Source: Pradoshia eiseniae (GTDB lineage Bacteria > Bacillota > Bacilli > Bacillales > Pradoshiaceae). From it: DNA of 64,000 bases. This document shows positions 7,691 through 16,988 of this stretch, piece after piece. Under the pieces are notes generated by a model. The model was given only the letters and a program-made list of their open reading frames with translations, searched no databases and was not told where the DNA came from. Location: assembly GCF_002946355.1 (NCBI RefSeq), contig NZ_PKOZ01000006.1, positions 124,001 to 188,000 on the forward strand, in the 5' to 3' direction. The first letter of the stretch is position 1. Every line of letters starts with the position of its first letter. The position numbers and the translations under genes are program-made.

Positions 7691-9244
7691 TTAAGATTTC
7701 GTCATCCTGATTAATTTAAGATATTCTTTCAGCACATCGTTTAAAGAAGGTGACTTTTTAAAATTGGCAACAAGAAGATTCCGGAAAGAATCATATTTCC
7801 CCTTATATGGGTACCATTGAATCTCTGATTTCTTGTACCCTAAATCTTCCATAACCGCCTTTTCGTGACAGAACATGCGGATTCCGTTTTCTCCATGATA
7901 CCTTCCTACACCGCTCTCTTTCACACCGCCAAATGGGAGATGATTGTTCGCAACAGTAATCACCACATCATTGATCAGAACAGCTCCTGATTGCAGTTTC
8001 GATGAAATCCTTCGTGCCTGCTCTTTATTCTCAGTCCACACGCTTGCATTCAATCCATAACGAGTTCCATTGGCGATCCTGATTGCTTCATCTTCCCCAT
8101 TGGCTTTAATGATAGGCAATACTGGACCAAAGGTTTCATCTTGCATGATGGCCATATCTTCCTCTACATCTATTAGGACAATCGGTTTGATATACATAGA
8201 TTCAGGATCCCAATCAGAAGGGTGTTCCCCAGTAAGAAGACGTGCCCCTTTTTCCAAGGCTTCTTCCACCTGTTTTTTGACAATATCAATCTGCATGCGC
8301 GAAGTCATGGAACCTATATCATCATCCGGCCCTGAGCCTTGTTTCAAGTTATTGACGATAGGGAGGAGCTCCTCAATGAATGGCTCCAAAATCTCGTCCT
8401 CTATAATTAACCTTTCCACACTCATGCAAACTTGGCCGCTATTCGTAAACGCTCCCCAAGCAGCTCCTTGGGCCGCTCGCTTCAAGTTAGCGTCCTTTAA
8501 AACAATCATCGGGTCTTTTCCGCCAAGCTCTAAGGTCGTTGGAATCAGATTCTTAGCCGCCGTTTGCTGTATGATCTTCCCGGTTGCCACCGACCCCGTG
8601 AAAAAGATATAGTCTGGCTTTGCATTAGTCAGACTTGCTCCAAGTTCTTTTCCGCCATGTGCAACCTGGACGACGTTCGGAGGGAAGTTCGCTTTTGCAA
8701 ATAAAGTCTCAATCAGCTTCCCGACAGCAGGCGTTACCTCTGAAGGCTTCAAAATAACGGTATTTCCGGCCGCTAGCGCAGATAGCATTGGTGATAATGA
8801 TAACAGAAAAGGATAATTCCAAGGGGAAATGACGAGCACTGTGCCCAGTGGCATATATTCAACCGAGGATTTCTTACCCATCAAGAGAAATGGCGTTTTT
8901 ACCTTTTGACTTCGCAGCGTCTTCTCAGCATGCTTTTCGACGTGCAGCATAGCATCCAGTGAAGGCATAATATCAGCGACAAGGGCATCGGTCCTGACCT
9001 TTCCCACATCTTTAGCAATCAAATCGGCAATCTCATCTATTTGTTCAACAACCGCTAAACGTAAATTCTTGATATAGGAAACACGCTCACGAACAGACAA
9101 ATCTCTCCATTCTGAAAAGGCAGTCCGCGCGTTCTCCATCATAGCAGATGCGGCAGCTGCAGGTGTTTCCTCATATTCCATGATAAGCTCCCCAGTTGCT
9201 GGCGCATATACTTTAATTGTTTCTTTATTTACAGCCTGCATCAC
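7691..9244 (-). CDS. Aldehyde dehydrogenase family protein
   Basis: The 517-residue protein has the full aldehyde dehydrogenase fold: ISPWNYPF with Asn143, LELGGKDP with the general-base Glu239, SGQVCMS with catalytic Cys273, and the late motif PFGGVKESGVGRYHGENG. It oxidises an aldehyde to the acid with NAD(P)+. The start is GTG 9244, directly followed by ATG 9241, both behind AAGGAGGT. It is the second gene of a pair, 11 nt after a gene for a male-sterility-type acyl reductase. This suggests linked acyl/aldehyde/acid conversion of long-chain substrates. The C-terminal extension after residue 470 resembles fatty-aldehyde dehydrogenases; the substrate is inference. Confidence 0.88.
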   Translation of the reverse strand: MMQAVNKETIKVYAPATGELIMEYEETPAAAASAMMENARTAFSEWRDLSVRERVSYIKNLRLAVVEQIDEIADLIAKDVGKVRTDALVADIMPSLDAMLHVEKHAEKTLRSQKVKTPFLLMGKKSSVEYMPLGTVLVISPWNYPFLLSLSPMLSALAAGNTVILKPSEVTPAVGKLIETLFAKANFPPNVVQVAHGGKELGASLTNAKPDYIFFTGSVATGKIIQQTAAKNLIPTTLELGGKDPMIVLKDANLKRAAQGAAWGAFTNSGQVCMSVERLIIEDEILEPFIEELLPIVNNLKQGSGPDDDIGSMTSRMQIDIVKKQVEEALEKGARLLTGEHPSDWDPESMYIKPIVLIDVEEDMAIMQDETFGPVLPIIKANGEDEAIRIANGTRYGLNASVWTENKEQARRISSKLQSGAVLINDVVITVANNHLPFGGVKESGVGRYHGENGIRMFCHEKAVMEDLGYKKSEIQWYPYKGKYDSFRNLLVANFKKSPSLNDVLKEYLKLIRMTKS

Positions 9245-9255
9245 TAAATACCTCC

Positions 9256-10353
9256 TTATGTAATTTCAATATGAAATTCTGACCGTTGTTTATTAGCCCG
9301 ATAATAATCAATCATTGGCAGGACTCCGTCTTTAAAATCCGGACATTGGATACCGCTTCCTTCAAGATCTGTCTGGGCATTTGAACAATCGAAATAACCC
9401 TTCCAGCTGAAATAATCGAGCGATTCTACTTCAACACCGAAATATTGACGAACGGGTTTGATTTTCAGCATCGACTTTGTAAGCACAAAAGGGATATATC
9501 CTTTCGGTTCCTTCCCATTATACATGTTCGTAAACATCCGATAAACCTCTGTTACTGTATATGGTTTAGGATCTGTCAGGTGGTACGTTTTACCGACTCC
9601 TTTAGCATTTAAGCTCAAATAGGAGGTTGCCTTAATAATGTAATCAATCGGCACAAGGTTGATTACACAAACTGATTTCGTGATATAAGGAATAATGGGC
9701 AGGAAACGCACCCTATCAAGAAAATTTAAGATAAAGTATGGTCCATCAAACTTAATTGTTTCGCCTGTTGTTGTGCTCCCTTTCACGATTCCAGGGCGAA
9801 TGATGGTTACCGGCACCTCATCCATCAAGGAACGCACCAGGACCTCTGCTTCATATTTCGTTTCTTCATAAAAATTCTTGAAGGCTTCGGGTCTTATCAG
9901 TTCATCTTCATAAAGATTCCCTTCCCTTCTTCCAGCTACGTATGCCGTGCTAAAATAGGTATACCGCTTAATGTTCGGAAGAGTTTTCACAAATTCATTC
10001 ATATTTCTCGTGCCTTCCACATTGACGGAATAAGCGATTTCCTTTGGCACGGCTAAATCATAAATGGCAGCCAGATGGAAAACATGCGTAATATCCGCTT
10101 TCTCGAAAACGCTTTCATCCTTCGGTATATTTAAACCCGGCTTTGAAATATCCCCAGCAACAAACAGAAATTGTTCCTCACTCAAGTGAAATTCGTGTAT
10201 GATTTTATTCCTTTCGTCTTGTGCCTTTTCAATTTGTGAGGGCAAAACGATAGCAACCAATTTACTGAAGTCTGCATCCGTATCCAAGAGCTCGCGAATA
10301 AGCTGGTTTGATATAAAACCTGGGAATCCAGTAAAAAAATATACATGCTTCAT
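9256..10353 (-). CDS. NAD-binding extended SDR, male-sterility/thioester-reductase type
   Basis: The 365-residue protein starts MKHVYFFTGFPGFISNQLIR, a Rossmann nucleotide site of the extended short-chain reductase class (TGFPGFIS). The expected catalytic residues are Ser135 (YFSTAYVAG) and Tyr162/Lys166 (YEETK), with the REG..YE context seen in NAD_binding_4 (male sterility) domains. Such domains reduce acyl-CoA or acyl-carrier thioesters to aldehydes or alcohols. It is the first gene of a two-gene operon with the aldehyde dehydrogenase and has its own sigma-A-like promoter. A carrier domain is absent, so the acyl donor is not known. Confidence 0.8.
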   Translation of the reverse strand: MKHVYFFTGFPGFISNQLIRELLDTDADFSKLVAIVLPSQIEKAQDERNKIIHEFHLSEEQFLFVAGDISKPGLNIPKDESVFEKADITHVFHLAAIYDLAVPKEIAYSVNVEGTRNMNEFVKTLPNIKRYTYFSTAYVAGRREGNLYEDELIRPEAFKNFYEETKYEAEVLVRSLMDEVPVTIIRPGIVKGSTTTGETIKFDGPYFILNFLDRVRFLPIIPYITKSVCVINLVPIDYIIKATSYLSLNAKGVGKTYHLTDPKPYTVTEVYRMFTNMYNGKEPKGYIPFVLTKSMLKIKPVRQYFGVEVESLDYFSWKGYFDCSNAQTDLEGSGIQCPDFKDGVLPMIDYYRANKQRSEFHIEIT

Positions 10354-10382
10354 TTTATCAACTCTCCCTTTTACTTTACACT

Positions 10383-10412
10383 ATTGTAAGAACATTCTGA
10401 AAAATATGTCAA
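10383..10412 (-). promoter_or_regulatory. Sigma-A promoter of the SDR-aldehyde dehydrogenase operon
   Basis: Minus-strand TTGACA (10407-10412), an 18-nt spacer and TACAAT (10383-10388) lie 30 nt before the SDR gene. Confidence 0.7.
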
Positions 10413-10425
10413 CCATTTTTTAACA

Positions 10426-10456
10426 GGAAAAAGCCACCTCTTTTAAGAGGCAGCTT
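10426..10456 (-). terminator. Terminator of prfC
   Basis: On the minus strand AGCTGCCTCTT pairs with AAGAGGTGGCT (two internal mismatches) and is followed by TTTTTCC. Confidence 0.65.
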
Positions 10457-10466
10457 AATGGGGCGT

Positions 10467-12047
10467 TTATCTTTCATGCTGGTCCATCGGGTTGTAAAGT
10501 TCCACATCAGGGTTCTTCTCCTGGAACCAGCGCAGCGCGAAATCATTTTCAAATAAGAAGGCATATTGGTCATAGCGATCGCGCACAAGCATACTTCTTG
10601 AGCTTGAAAGTTTCTCATCCACCTTATCACTAGTCGTCCAGCGAGCAATTTTATCGCCCATTCGCTCCATGATGACTTCTGTATTGTATTCATTTTTCAT
10701 CCGATGCTCGAATACTTCAAACTGAAGCTGACCGACAGCACCAAGAATATAAGATTCAATGCCGACTGTCTTAAAGAGCTGGATAGCTCCTTCTTGCACC
10801 AGCTGATTGATCCCTTTATGGAAATGCTTTTGTTTAAGCACGTTTTTAGCGCTGACCCTCACGAACATTTCAGGCGTGAATTGTGGAAGTTTCTCAAAGG
10901 AGAAAGCTTCCTTCCCAGAAGTAAGCGTATCGCCAATTTGATAAGTGCCTGTATCATACAGACCAATGATGTCACCTGCTACCGCTTCAGATACATTATT
11001 TCGTTCCTCAGCAAGGAACTGGGTAGAATTGTTGAGTTTCATCGGTTTTCCTGTACGGCTTAACGTGACGTTCATGCCTCTTTCAAATTTACCTGAGCAA
11101 ATGCGGAAGAAAGCTATACGGTCACGGTGCATCGGGTTCATGTTAGCCTGAATCTTAAAGATAAATCCTGAGAACGTTTCTTGAACAGGCTCAATCGGCC
11201 CGGCGGAGGATTCCCTTGGGCTAGGCATTGGCGCAAATTGCAAATACGTATCCAAGAAAGTCTGTACTCCGAAGTTTGTTAGAGCACTTCCAAAGAATAC
11301 AGGAATCAATTCCCCGTTTAGTACCTTCTCACGGGAGAACTCATTACCAGCTTCATTAAGAAGCATGACTTCTTCAAGTGTTTGCTCATACAAGACCTCG
11401 TCCATGCCTGGATGGCTTCCTTCTACTTCTCCATCCTCATTGAGCGGAATAAAGCGCTGCTCTTCTTCGGCTTTGAACATTTCAATGCGATTATAGAAGC
11501 GGTCATAAATACCGAAGAAATCTTTTCCCATGCCCATTGGCCAATTCATTGGGTAAGATTCAATTCCGAGCACCTCTTCAAGCTCAGCCAACAGCTCTAG
11601 TGGCATTTTCCCTTGGCGGTCCATTTTATTAATGAAGGTGAAAATCGGGATTCCTCTCATACGACATACCTTAAACAGCTTCAAAGTCTGGGCCTCGATC
11701 CCTTTCGCTGCATCGATAATCATGACTGCACTGTCAACCGCCATCAATGTTCGATACGTATCTTCACTGAAGTCTTGGTGACCAGGTGTGTCGAGAATGT
11801 TCACCCGTGTCCCATTATAGTCAAATTGCATGACACTTGAAGTAACCGATATCCCACGCTGCTTCTCAATTTCCATCCAGTCACTCGTCGCATATTTTCC
11901 TGTTTTTCTCCCCTTCACGGTTCCAGCATCACGAATCGCGCCACCGAAAAGCAGCAGCTTCTCTGTCAGGGTCGTTTTCCCGGCATCCGGGTGGGAAATA
12001 ATCGCAAAGGTTCGTCTTGATTCTATTTGCTCTTTTAAATTTGTCAT
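10467..12047 (-). CDS. prfC: Peptide chain release factor 3
   Basis: RF3 is a translational GTPase that removes RF1/RF2 from the ribosome after peptide release. The G1 motif SHPDAGKTT, switch [21 protein letters not shown]3 DTPGHQDF and G4 NKMDR are all present. The length (526 aa from ATG 12047) fits the family. I preferred ATG 12047 to ATG 12056 because the latter lies inside the AAAGGATGG ribosome site. The C-terminal half has the RF3 domain ([19 protein letters not shown]). It stands alone between two terminators. Confidence 0.95.
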   Translation of the reverse strand: MTNLKEQIESRRTFAIISHPDAGKTTLTEKLLLFGGAIRDAGTVKGRKTGKYATSDWMEIEKQRGISVTSSVMQFDYNGTRVNILDTPGHQDFSEDTYRTLMAVDSAVMIIDAAKGIEAQTLKLFKVCRMRGIPIFTFINKMDRQGKMPLELLAELEEVLGIESYPMNWPMGMGKDFFGIYDRFYNRIEMFKAEEEQRFIPLNEDGEVEGSHPGMDEVLYEQTLEEVMLLNEAGNEFSREKVLNGELIPVFFGSALTNFGVQTFLDTYLQFAPMPSPRESSAGPIEPVQETFSGFIFKIQANMNPMHRDRIAFFRICSGKFERGMNVTLSRTGKPMKLNNSTQFLAEERNNVSEAVAGDIIGLYDTGTYQIGDTLTSGKEAFSFEKLPQFTPEMFVRVSAKNVLKQKHFHKGINQLVQEGAIQLFKTVGIESYILGAVGQLQFEVFEHRMKNEYNTEVIMERMGDKIARWTTSDKVDEKLSSSRSMLVRDRYDQYAFLFENDFALRWFQEKNPDVELYNPMDQHER

Positions 12048-12233
12048 ATATGCCATCCTTTATATAAAAGTCCATCTTATCACTATACCACGCAGACAAT
12101 CATTATGTGAATGATTGTCTCTAAATAAACGATTAGTCAAACAGACATATTTTCTCACATCCAGTTAAATATAGTCAATTGCCTAAATCGATAGTAGAGG
12201 ACTATTTTCAGGGCAAATTAAAATCAGAGCAAA

Positions 12234-12257
12234 AGAAAAAACGAGCTTATCGCCCGT
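12234..12257 (-). terminator. Terminator of the 33-residue small gene
   Basis: Minus-strand ACGGGC and GCTCGT form a 6-bp stem with one G-T pair, followed by TTTTTTC. Confidence 0.5.
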
Positions 12258-12263
12258 CTTCCT

Positions 12264-12365
12264 TTATGCAACACGCTTCTTCTTGCCAAAAAAGCGCTTG
12301 GATAAATACCCAAGAACAGCTGGTGCTGCTGCGACTAATATTCTTTTCATGAATCGATTCTTCAT
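12264..12365 (-). CDS. Small basic hydrophobic protein, 33 aa
   Basis: The frame ATG 12365 to TAA 12264 has AAAGGATGGTGA upstream and its own terminator downstream. The product is MKNRFMKRILVAAAPAVLGY followed by LSKRFFGKKKRVA: a short Ala/Val-rich helix flanked by basic ends, suggesting a membrane-associated peptide. Similar tiny proteins are common in Bacillaceae but I recognise no function. Support comes from the ribosome site, terminator and clean frame only. Confidence 0.5.
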   Translation of the reverse strand: MKNRFMKRILVAAAPAVLGYLSKRFFGKKKRVA

Positions 12366-12527
12366 CAGTATCACCATCCTTTGTATCACATTACCCGTAT
12401 TCATGAATGGGTAATCAGCATCCACGAAAAATTACTATCAATTACCAGTCCGAAATAATATTGATAATTCAGGACATGTATAGTAGGTTAATTAGTGCTA
12501 AATATCTACAACCAGGAGGACTACATC

Positions 12528-13358
12528 ATGGAAGAACAAGGTCTGAAGTATTTTGTGGCACTTGCCCACAAAAAGAAAAGACTATTGGATAACTATCCGC
12601 TACATTATTTTATACGAGCAATGCTGGCAGGGATCTTTGTTGGATTCTTAATTGTCACATGCTTCCGAACAGGTGAATATTTCCGCGTGGCTGACTCGCC
12701 ATTTGCTTATCTATTCCCAGCCTTATTCTTTGGCATCGCCTTGATTTTGATTACATATGGCGGAGCTGAATTATTTACTGGTAATACGTCTTATTTTACG
12801 GTTGCCTATATGCGAAAAGAAGTCGCTTTACGTGATATTGGACGGAACTGGGGAGCCTGCTACTTAGGAAATGCTGCAGGTGCCATTTTCCTAGCAGGTC
12901 TTTTCTATTTAACTGGCATTTTCAGCCATATTCCAAATGATCATTTATTGCACGAAATCGTTTCATATAAAATGCACGGATCTGTCACAGCCCTTTTCTT
13001 CAAAGGAATTTTGTGTAACTGGCTTGTGTGCTTAGCAGTCTTCCTGCCGACTCAAGTAAAAGGCGATGGAGCTAAAATGGCTATGATGATTCTCGTCGTG
13101 TTCTTGTTCTTTAGCGCTGGCTTTGAGCATAGCATCGCCAATCTTTCTTTATTCTCTATTGCATTGGTTTCGCCACACCCTGATACGATTTCCATTGGTG
13201 CAGCAATCTATAACCTGATTCCTGTTACCCTTGGCAATATTGTCGGCGGAGCAGTCTTTGTGGGCATGCTTTATCAATTCCTTAGCAAATCAGCGACAAG
13301 ATTAAGCCTTGAGGATAACCTTAACCGTGTCGACGAATTAGCTAGAAAAGCGAAATAA
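12528..13358 (+). CDS. Formate/nitrite transporter family channel
   Basis: The start ATG 12528 follows AACCAGGAGGACTACATC; an upstream in-frame start at 12495 has no ribosome site. The 276-residue protein has six membrane segments and the FNT signature FFKGILCNWLVCLAVF. An earlier conserved segment, YGGAELFTGNTSYF, is the place where FNT channels have the omega loop. FNT proteins form pentameric channels for formate, nitrite or hydrosulfide. No formate lyase, nitrite reductase or other clue lies nearby, so the substrate is open. It resembles B. subtilis YrhG/YwcJ-type proteins. Confidence 0.88.
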   Translation: MEEQGLKYFVALAHKKKRLLDNYPLHYFIRAMLAGIFVGFLIVTCFRTGEYFRVADSPFAYLFPALFFGIALILITYGGAELFTGNTSYFTVAYMRKEVALRDIGRNWGACYLGNAAGAIFLAGLFYLTGIFSHIPNDHLLHEIVSYKMHGSVTALFFKGILCNWLVCLAVFLPTQVKGDGAKMAMMILVVFLFFSAGFEHSIANLSLFSIALVSPHPDTISIGAAIYNLIPVTLGNIVGGAVFVGMLYQFLSKSATRLSLEDNLNRVDELARKAK

Positions 13359-13368
13359 TTTCACAGCA

Positions 13369-13405
13369 GAGAGCCGAGGTCACTTTCCCTCGGTTCTCTT
13401 TTTTT
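13369..13405 (+). terminator. Terminator of the FNT gene
   Basis: GAGAGCCGAGG (13369-13379) pairs with CCTCGGTTCTC (13388-13398, one G-T) and is followed by seven Ts. Confidence 0.8.
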
Positions 13406-13412
13406 ATCAACC

Positions 13413-13448
13413 AAAAAGGCAGAACCTTTATGATGCGGTTCTGCCTTT
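13413..13448 (-). terminator. Terminator of yhaO-yhaN
   Basis: AAAGGCAGAACC (13415-13426) pairs with GGTTCTGCCTTT (13437-13448). Minus-strand Ts follow. Confidence 0.7.
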
Positions 13449-13466
13449 CCCTTATTCTCATTCACA

Positions 13467-16400
13467 TTATTGCATGACGGCTTCTTTATTGACTTCAATC
13501 AATTGGTATTCATTTTCTCCCATAGATTCCCCAATCAGGTCAACCAAATGGGCATGGTGCGTGAAGAAGATGACTTGCGTCTTTTGTGACAGCTCCCTCA
13601 GGATGGCTAATGTTATCTTTGAACGGTCATTGTCAAAGTGAACAAGAATATCATCCACAATAAAAGGGATTGGTTCATTTTCTTCACAATATTTTTCTAT
13701 ACTGGCAACGCGCAAGGCTAAATAGAGCTGGTCCTTCGTTCCATCGCTCATTGCCTCGATGCCAACCTTCTCCCCATTTTTGACACCAAGGAGAACTTCT
13801 TCATCCTTCTCATTATAGTCAACCGTCAATCCCTCAAAGGAATAGAGTGTCAAGCGAGCAAATAAATCGGATGCACGGGTAAGAATCGGGTTCTGATTTT
13901 GAGCTCGATAATATTCAATTCCCTTTTGCAGGATCATGACAGCCAGTCTTTTCTCCACATACTGTTCACAGAGATTAGATAGTTCAGCCACAATGGACTC
14001 TCTTTCTTCTGTAGCGATTACCGTTGAAACAGAATTCCCCTGTATTTTTTCTTCATATTCCTTCTTGCAGACACCAAAAGCCTGGTTTGCCATGGAGCGA
14101 TTCTCATCTATTTCAGTCAATTCGAGTTTTAGCTCTGCCAAATGGACTTCGAGAAGATCCATGTCCTGCTCCATCACTTCCCGCTCTAATTCATGAACGG
14201 ATTGTCCTCCAGCGACTTCCTGAAGAATGGTCATCACGCCATCAACTTTCCTGATTAATTCCTGTTTCTTCTCAAACTGTTCCTCGACGGCTTGCAATTG
14301 TTCTTCTGTTTCAACACCTGCTAATTCAAACAAAGACTGCATGGAAGCCTCAGCTGACTTTTTCTTGGAAGATGCCGTTTCATATTCGGCTAATCGTTTC
14401 TCCAGCTGACTTTGCCATTCTTTTTCATCACGCTGATTTTGCTGCTGTTGCCGCAATGCCTCTGCTAAATTAAAGACAAGGGATTGAATATTCACAGGCT
14501 TAGGCCAGCCTACCTGATCCAATATAGCCTCAACCTTATCCTCATAGTCCTTCACAAACCTCATACTCGCATCCATCTTTATGTTTAGCTCTGACCATTC
14601 ATCATATAGATTGATGCAACGATCATAGCGTTCGATTTGTTCAAGCGCAGATTCCGTTGAAGAAGCTGCGTCAAGATTTAGCGGAGTGATAGCTTCCTGC
14701 CAATCTATTTTCCACTCATCAAATTCACGTACTTTTACTTTTAATTCCTCTTCAAGCTTGGCGAGATCCGCTTTCCTGTTCAGCCATTCTGTTTCAATCG
14801 CCTTTTTTTCATTTATACGCGCCGATTCTTTATCCTTGAAGACAGATGCCTCCTTTAATAAAGACTCTAATGAGTATTTTTCATAGGATTCTTCTAATGG
14901 CTTAATGGATGATAAAGCCTCATATAACCGTTCCTTCAGGTGCTTGCTTTTCTGCAAGAGAAGCGCACAGGAATCTTCTTCCTTCTTGCACGCTGAGAGC
15001 AGCTGCTTTATCTCCTTATATTTCGCCATCCAAGCCTTCATCTCTTGTGGAGAAAGAGGATTCATTCCGTACTCCAGCCAGACTGATTTCCACTTCTCTT
15101 TAAATTGCCGTTCCTCTTCATGCAGATGATTCAACGTGTGCTTATAACCTTCAATCCGCTTGCTGGCTCCCTCAATATCATTCAAATATTTTTGCTTCAT
15201 ACCGACCTTAGCAGATTCGTGCCTCATTACATCAGCCAATTCATCCGCCTTCCTTGAACGGCTTTCATATACATCCGCTAATGTTTCCTTGCCAGCATAA
15301 AGCGTAATCGCTTCTACCTCTACTTCTTTTCCTTCAAGAGTTTGTCGAACAAGTTCCCAGCCGGCATCACGCGCATCTCTGGCATCCTTTAGATGTTCCT
15401 CGGTCGGAATTATCGTACTTGCTTCAAGATTACGCAGGTTCATTCGGGCAGCTTCTAGAAGCTCTTCCTCCGTATTAATCTTTTGTATCCAGGAAAGAAT
15501 CTCTTCCTTTTGAATCCGTTCTTCCTCAATGAACTTTTGAATGGTTTCGTCCAAAATTCGAATTTGAAGGATAGAAAAATCTTCCCGGCTTCCTTTCCAT
15601 ATAGGAAGAAAAGTTAATTCAGCGTCGATGTTCCGATGCATTTCAGCCACTGTCATTTCTTTTTCTGTTATCCGTTGCCCTAATCTTCCCTCTTCATGAG
15701 CAGCGGACAAGGCTGATAGCAAATCATCGACTGCATGTACCTCACCAAACTCTTCGCACTCCCTCTGCTTTTGTGCGACGATCTCTTCTAAAACAGATAT
15801 GCGCTGCCGCAAGTCAGCGATAGACTTTTCGAGCAGACCATGTGCTTCATGCAATGAACGAATGTCTCTCTTGCGTGATGGAAGGATTCGGAATCTCTCC
15901 ATCTGTTCCATTTCCCCGGCACCCATATACGCCAACAAATCATTTATTTGGTTAAGACGATTCTCCGCGCTTCCTTTGATAGCCTCATAGTCACGCTGTT
16001 CCTTTTCATAAGCCCCAATGTCACTGTTAAGGGAGCGGATGATGGACTCTTGCTGTAATATACGCTCATCAACTTCAATCTCCTCGAGCTTAGCTCTTAG
16101 CTGTTTCGCCTCCTGGTTTGCTGAACGCACAGCATCTGCACAATCATGAATCGTTTTGGATAAATTAATCCTTTGCAGGGAACAATCAATAGGGAGATTA
16201 GGCACAGCTTCATACTTGGCCAATTCCTCCATCAAACGATTTCTTTCCATTATTTTCGGATGAGCTGTGCGCACTTTTTCCAGCTTCTTAATGGCGGCAT
16301 TTACCTGAGCATATTTTTCTCTCAGTTCTGCAAGGGAGGCTTGCCCATCCTTATATTCTTTCTCAAGCTCCTTCCATTGCCGGGCGAGCATGAGTGAATC

Positions 16401-16988
16401 ATTAATTTTCTTAGTCAAGTCTTTTTCTTTTCGTATAAGTTCATTAATTGGCGGCTTTGAGCCTCCAGCTTTATATAAGTTTTTGCTTTCCGATTCTAAA
16501 CCTATCATCACATTTTTGATGGCATTCAAACCAGAAGCCGCTGCAAATAAACTTTCACCGACATTGCCATGGCTCTGAAGCAGTGTTTCTCCGCCTTCAC
16601 GCAATGTTTCATGATTTAGGGCAAACATGGATCGAAAAGTGTCCTCTGATAACACATTCATGTATGGGAGCAATGAATGATCGGGCAGAGCCTGTCCATC
16701 TTCGCCAAGAAGGGTCTTTGTCTTGCCTTTTCTTCTATAAAAGGATAGTGATTCTCCCCCGGAATTTGAAATGGTCCCGCCAATTCTCAGCTTAGAGTTG
16801 GGATGAAGGAAGGAATCCTTCGAATTATGCGGAATTCCATATAATAGCTGAGTAATGGAGCGCAATAGCGTACTTTTTCCTGCTTCATTATTTCCATAAA
16901 GTATATGAAACGAGTGATTTGGCTGAAAAGGAATGGAAAAATTCGTGAAATGCCCAAAAGCATTAATCTCGAGCCGATCAAACCTCAT
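13467..16988 (-). CDS. yhaN: SMC/Rad50-like ATPase YhaN
   Basis: At 1173 residues this is a Rad50/SbcC-like protein. The Walker A motif GNNEAGKST is at residues 32-40, in the context FHILYGNNEAGKSTLLRS. Long coiled coils run from about 180 to 1000. The C-terminal ATPase half carries the signature MSDGTKDQLYLALR and Walker B PFIVDDILVHFD. It overlaps the upstream yhaO by ATGA (16985-16988), so ATPase and nuclease are co-translated and likely form a complex analogous to SbcC-SbcD. There is no zinc-hook CxxC in the middle of the coiled coil, in line with the YhaN branch. In B. subtilis yhaM follows; here a terminator does. Confidence 0.9.
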   Translation of the reverse strand: MRFDRLEINAFGHFTNFSIPFQPNHSFHILYGNNEAGKSTLLRSITQLLYGIPHNSKDSFLHPNSKLRIGGTISNSGGESLSFYRRKGKTKTLLGEDGQALPDHSLLPYMNVLSEDTFRSMFALNHETLREGGETLLQSHGNVGESLFAAASGLNAIKNVMIGLESESKNLYKAGGSKPPINELIRKEKDLTKKINDSLMLARQWKELEKEYKDGQASLAELREKYAQVNAAIKKLEKVRTAHPKIMERNRLMEELAKYEAVPNLPIDCSLQRINLSKTIHDCADAVRSANQEAKQLRAKLEEIEVDERILQQESIIRSLNSDIGAYEKEQRDYEAIKGSAENRLNQINDLLAYMGAGEMEQMERFRILPSRKRDIRSLHEAHGLLEKSIADLRQRISVLEEIVAQKQRECEEFGEVHAVDDLLSALSAAHEEGRLGQRITEKEMTVAEMHRNIDAELTFLPIWKGSREDFSILQIRILDETIQKFIEEERIQKEEILSWIQKINTEEELLEAARMNLRNLEASTIIPTEEHLKDARDARDAGWELVRQTLEGKEVEVEAITLYAGKETLADVYESRSRKADELADVMRHESAKVGMKQKYLNDIEGASKRIEGYKHTLNHLHEEERQFKEKWKSVWLEYGMNPLSPQEMKAWMAKYKEIKQLLSACKKEEDSCALLLQKSKHLKERLYEALSSIKPLEESYEKYSLESLLKEASVFKDKESARINEKKAIETEWLNRKADLAKLEEELKVKVREFDEWKIDWQEAITPLNLDAASSTESALEQIERYDRCINLYDEWSELNIKMDASMRFVKDYEDKVEAILDQVGWPKPVNIQSLVFNLAEALRQQQQNQRDEKEWQSQLEKRLAEYETASSKKKSAEASMQSLFELAGVETEEQLQAVEEQFEKKQELIRKVDGVMTILQEVAGGQSVHELEREVMEQDMDLLEVHLAELKLELTEIDENRSMANQAFGVCKKEYEEKIQGNSVSTVIATEERESIVAELSNLCEQYVEKRLAVMILQKGIEYYRAQNQNPILTRASDLFARLTLYSFEGLTVDYNEKDEEVLLGVKNGEKVGIEAMSDGTKDQLYLALRVASIEKYCEENEPIPFIVDDILVHFDNDRSKITLAILRELSQKTQVIFFTHHAHLVDLIGESMGENEYQLIEVNKEAVMQ

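Noticed and set aside
8070-8612. 180-codon frame opposite the aldehyde dehydrogenase gene
   Set aside because: It lies wholly inside a well-supported gene on the other strand and has no motif of its own.
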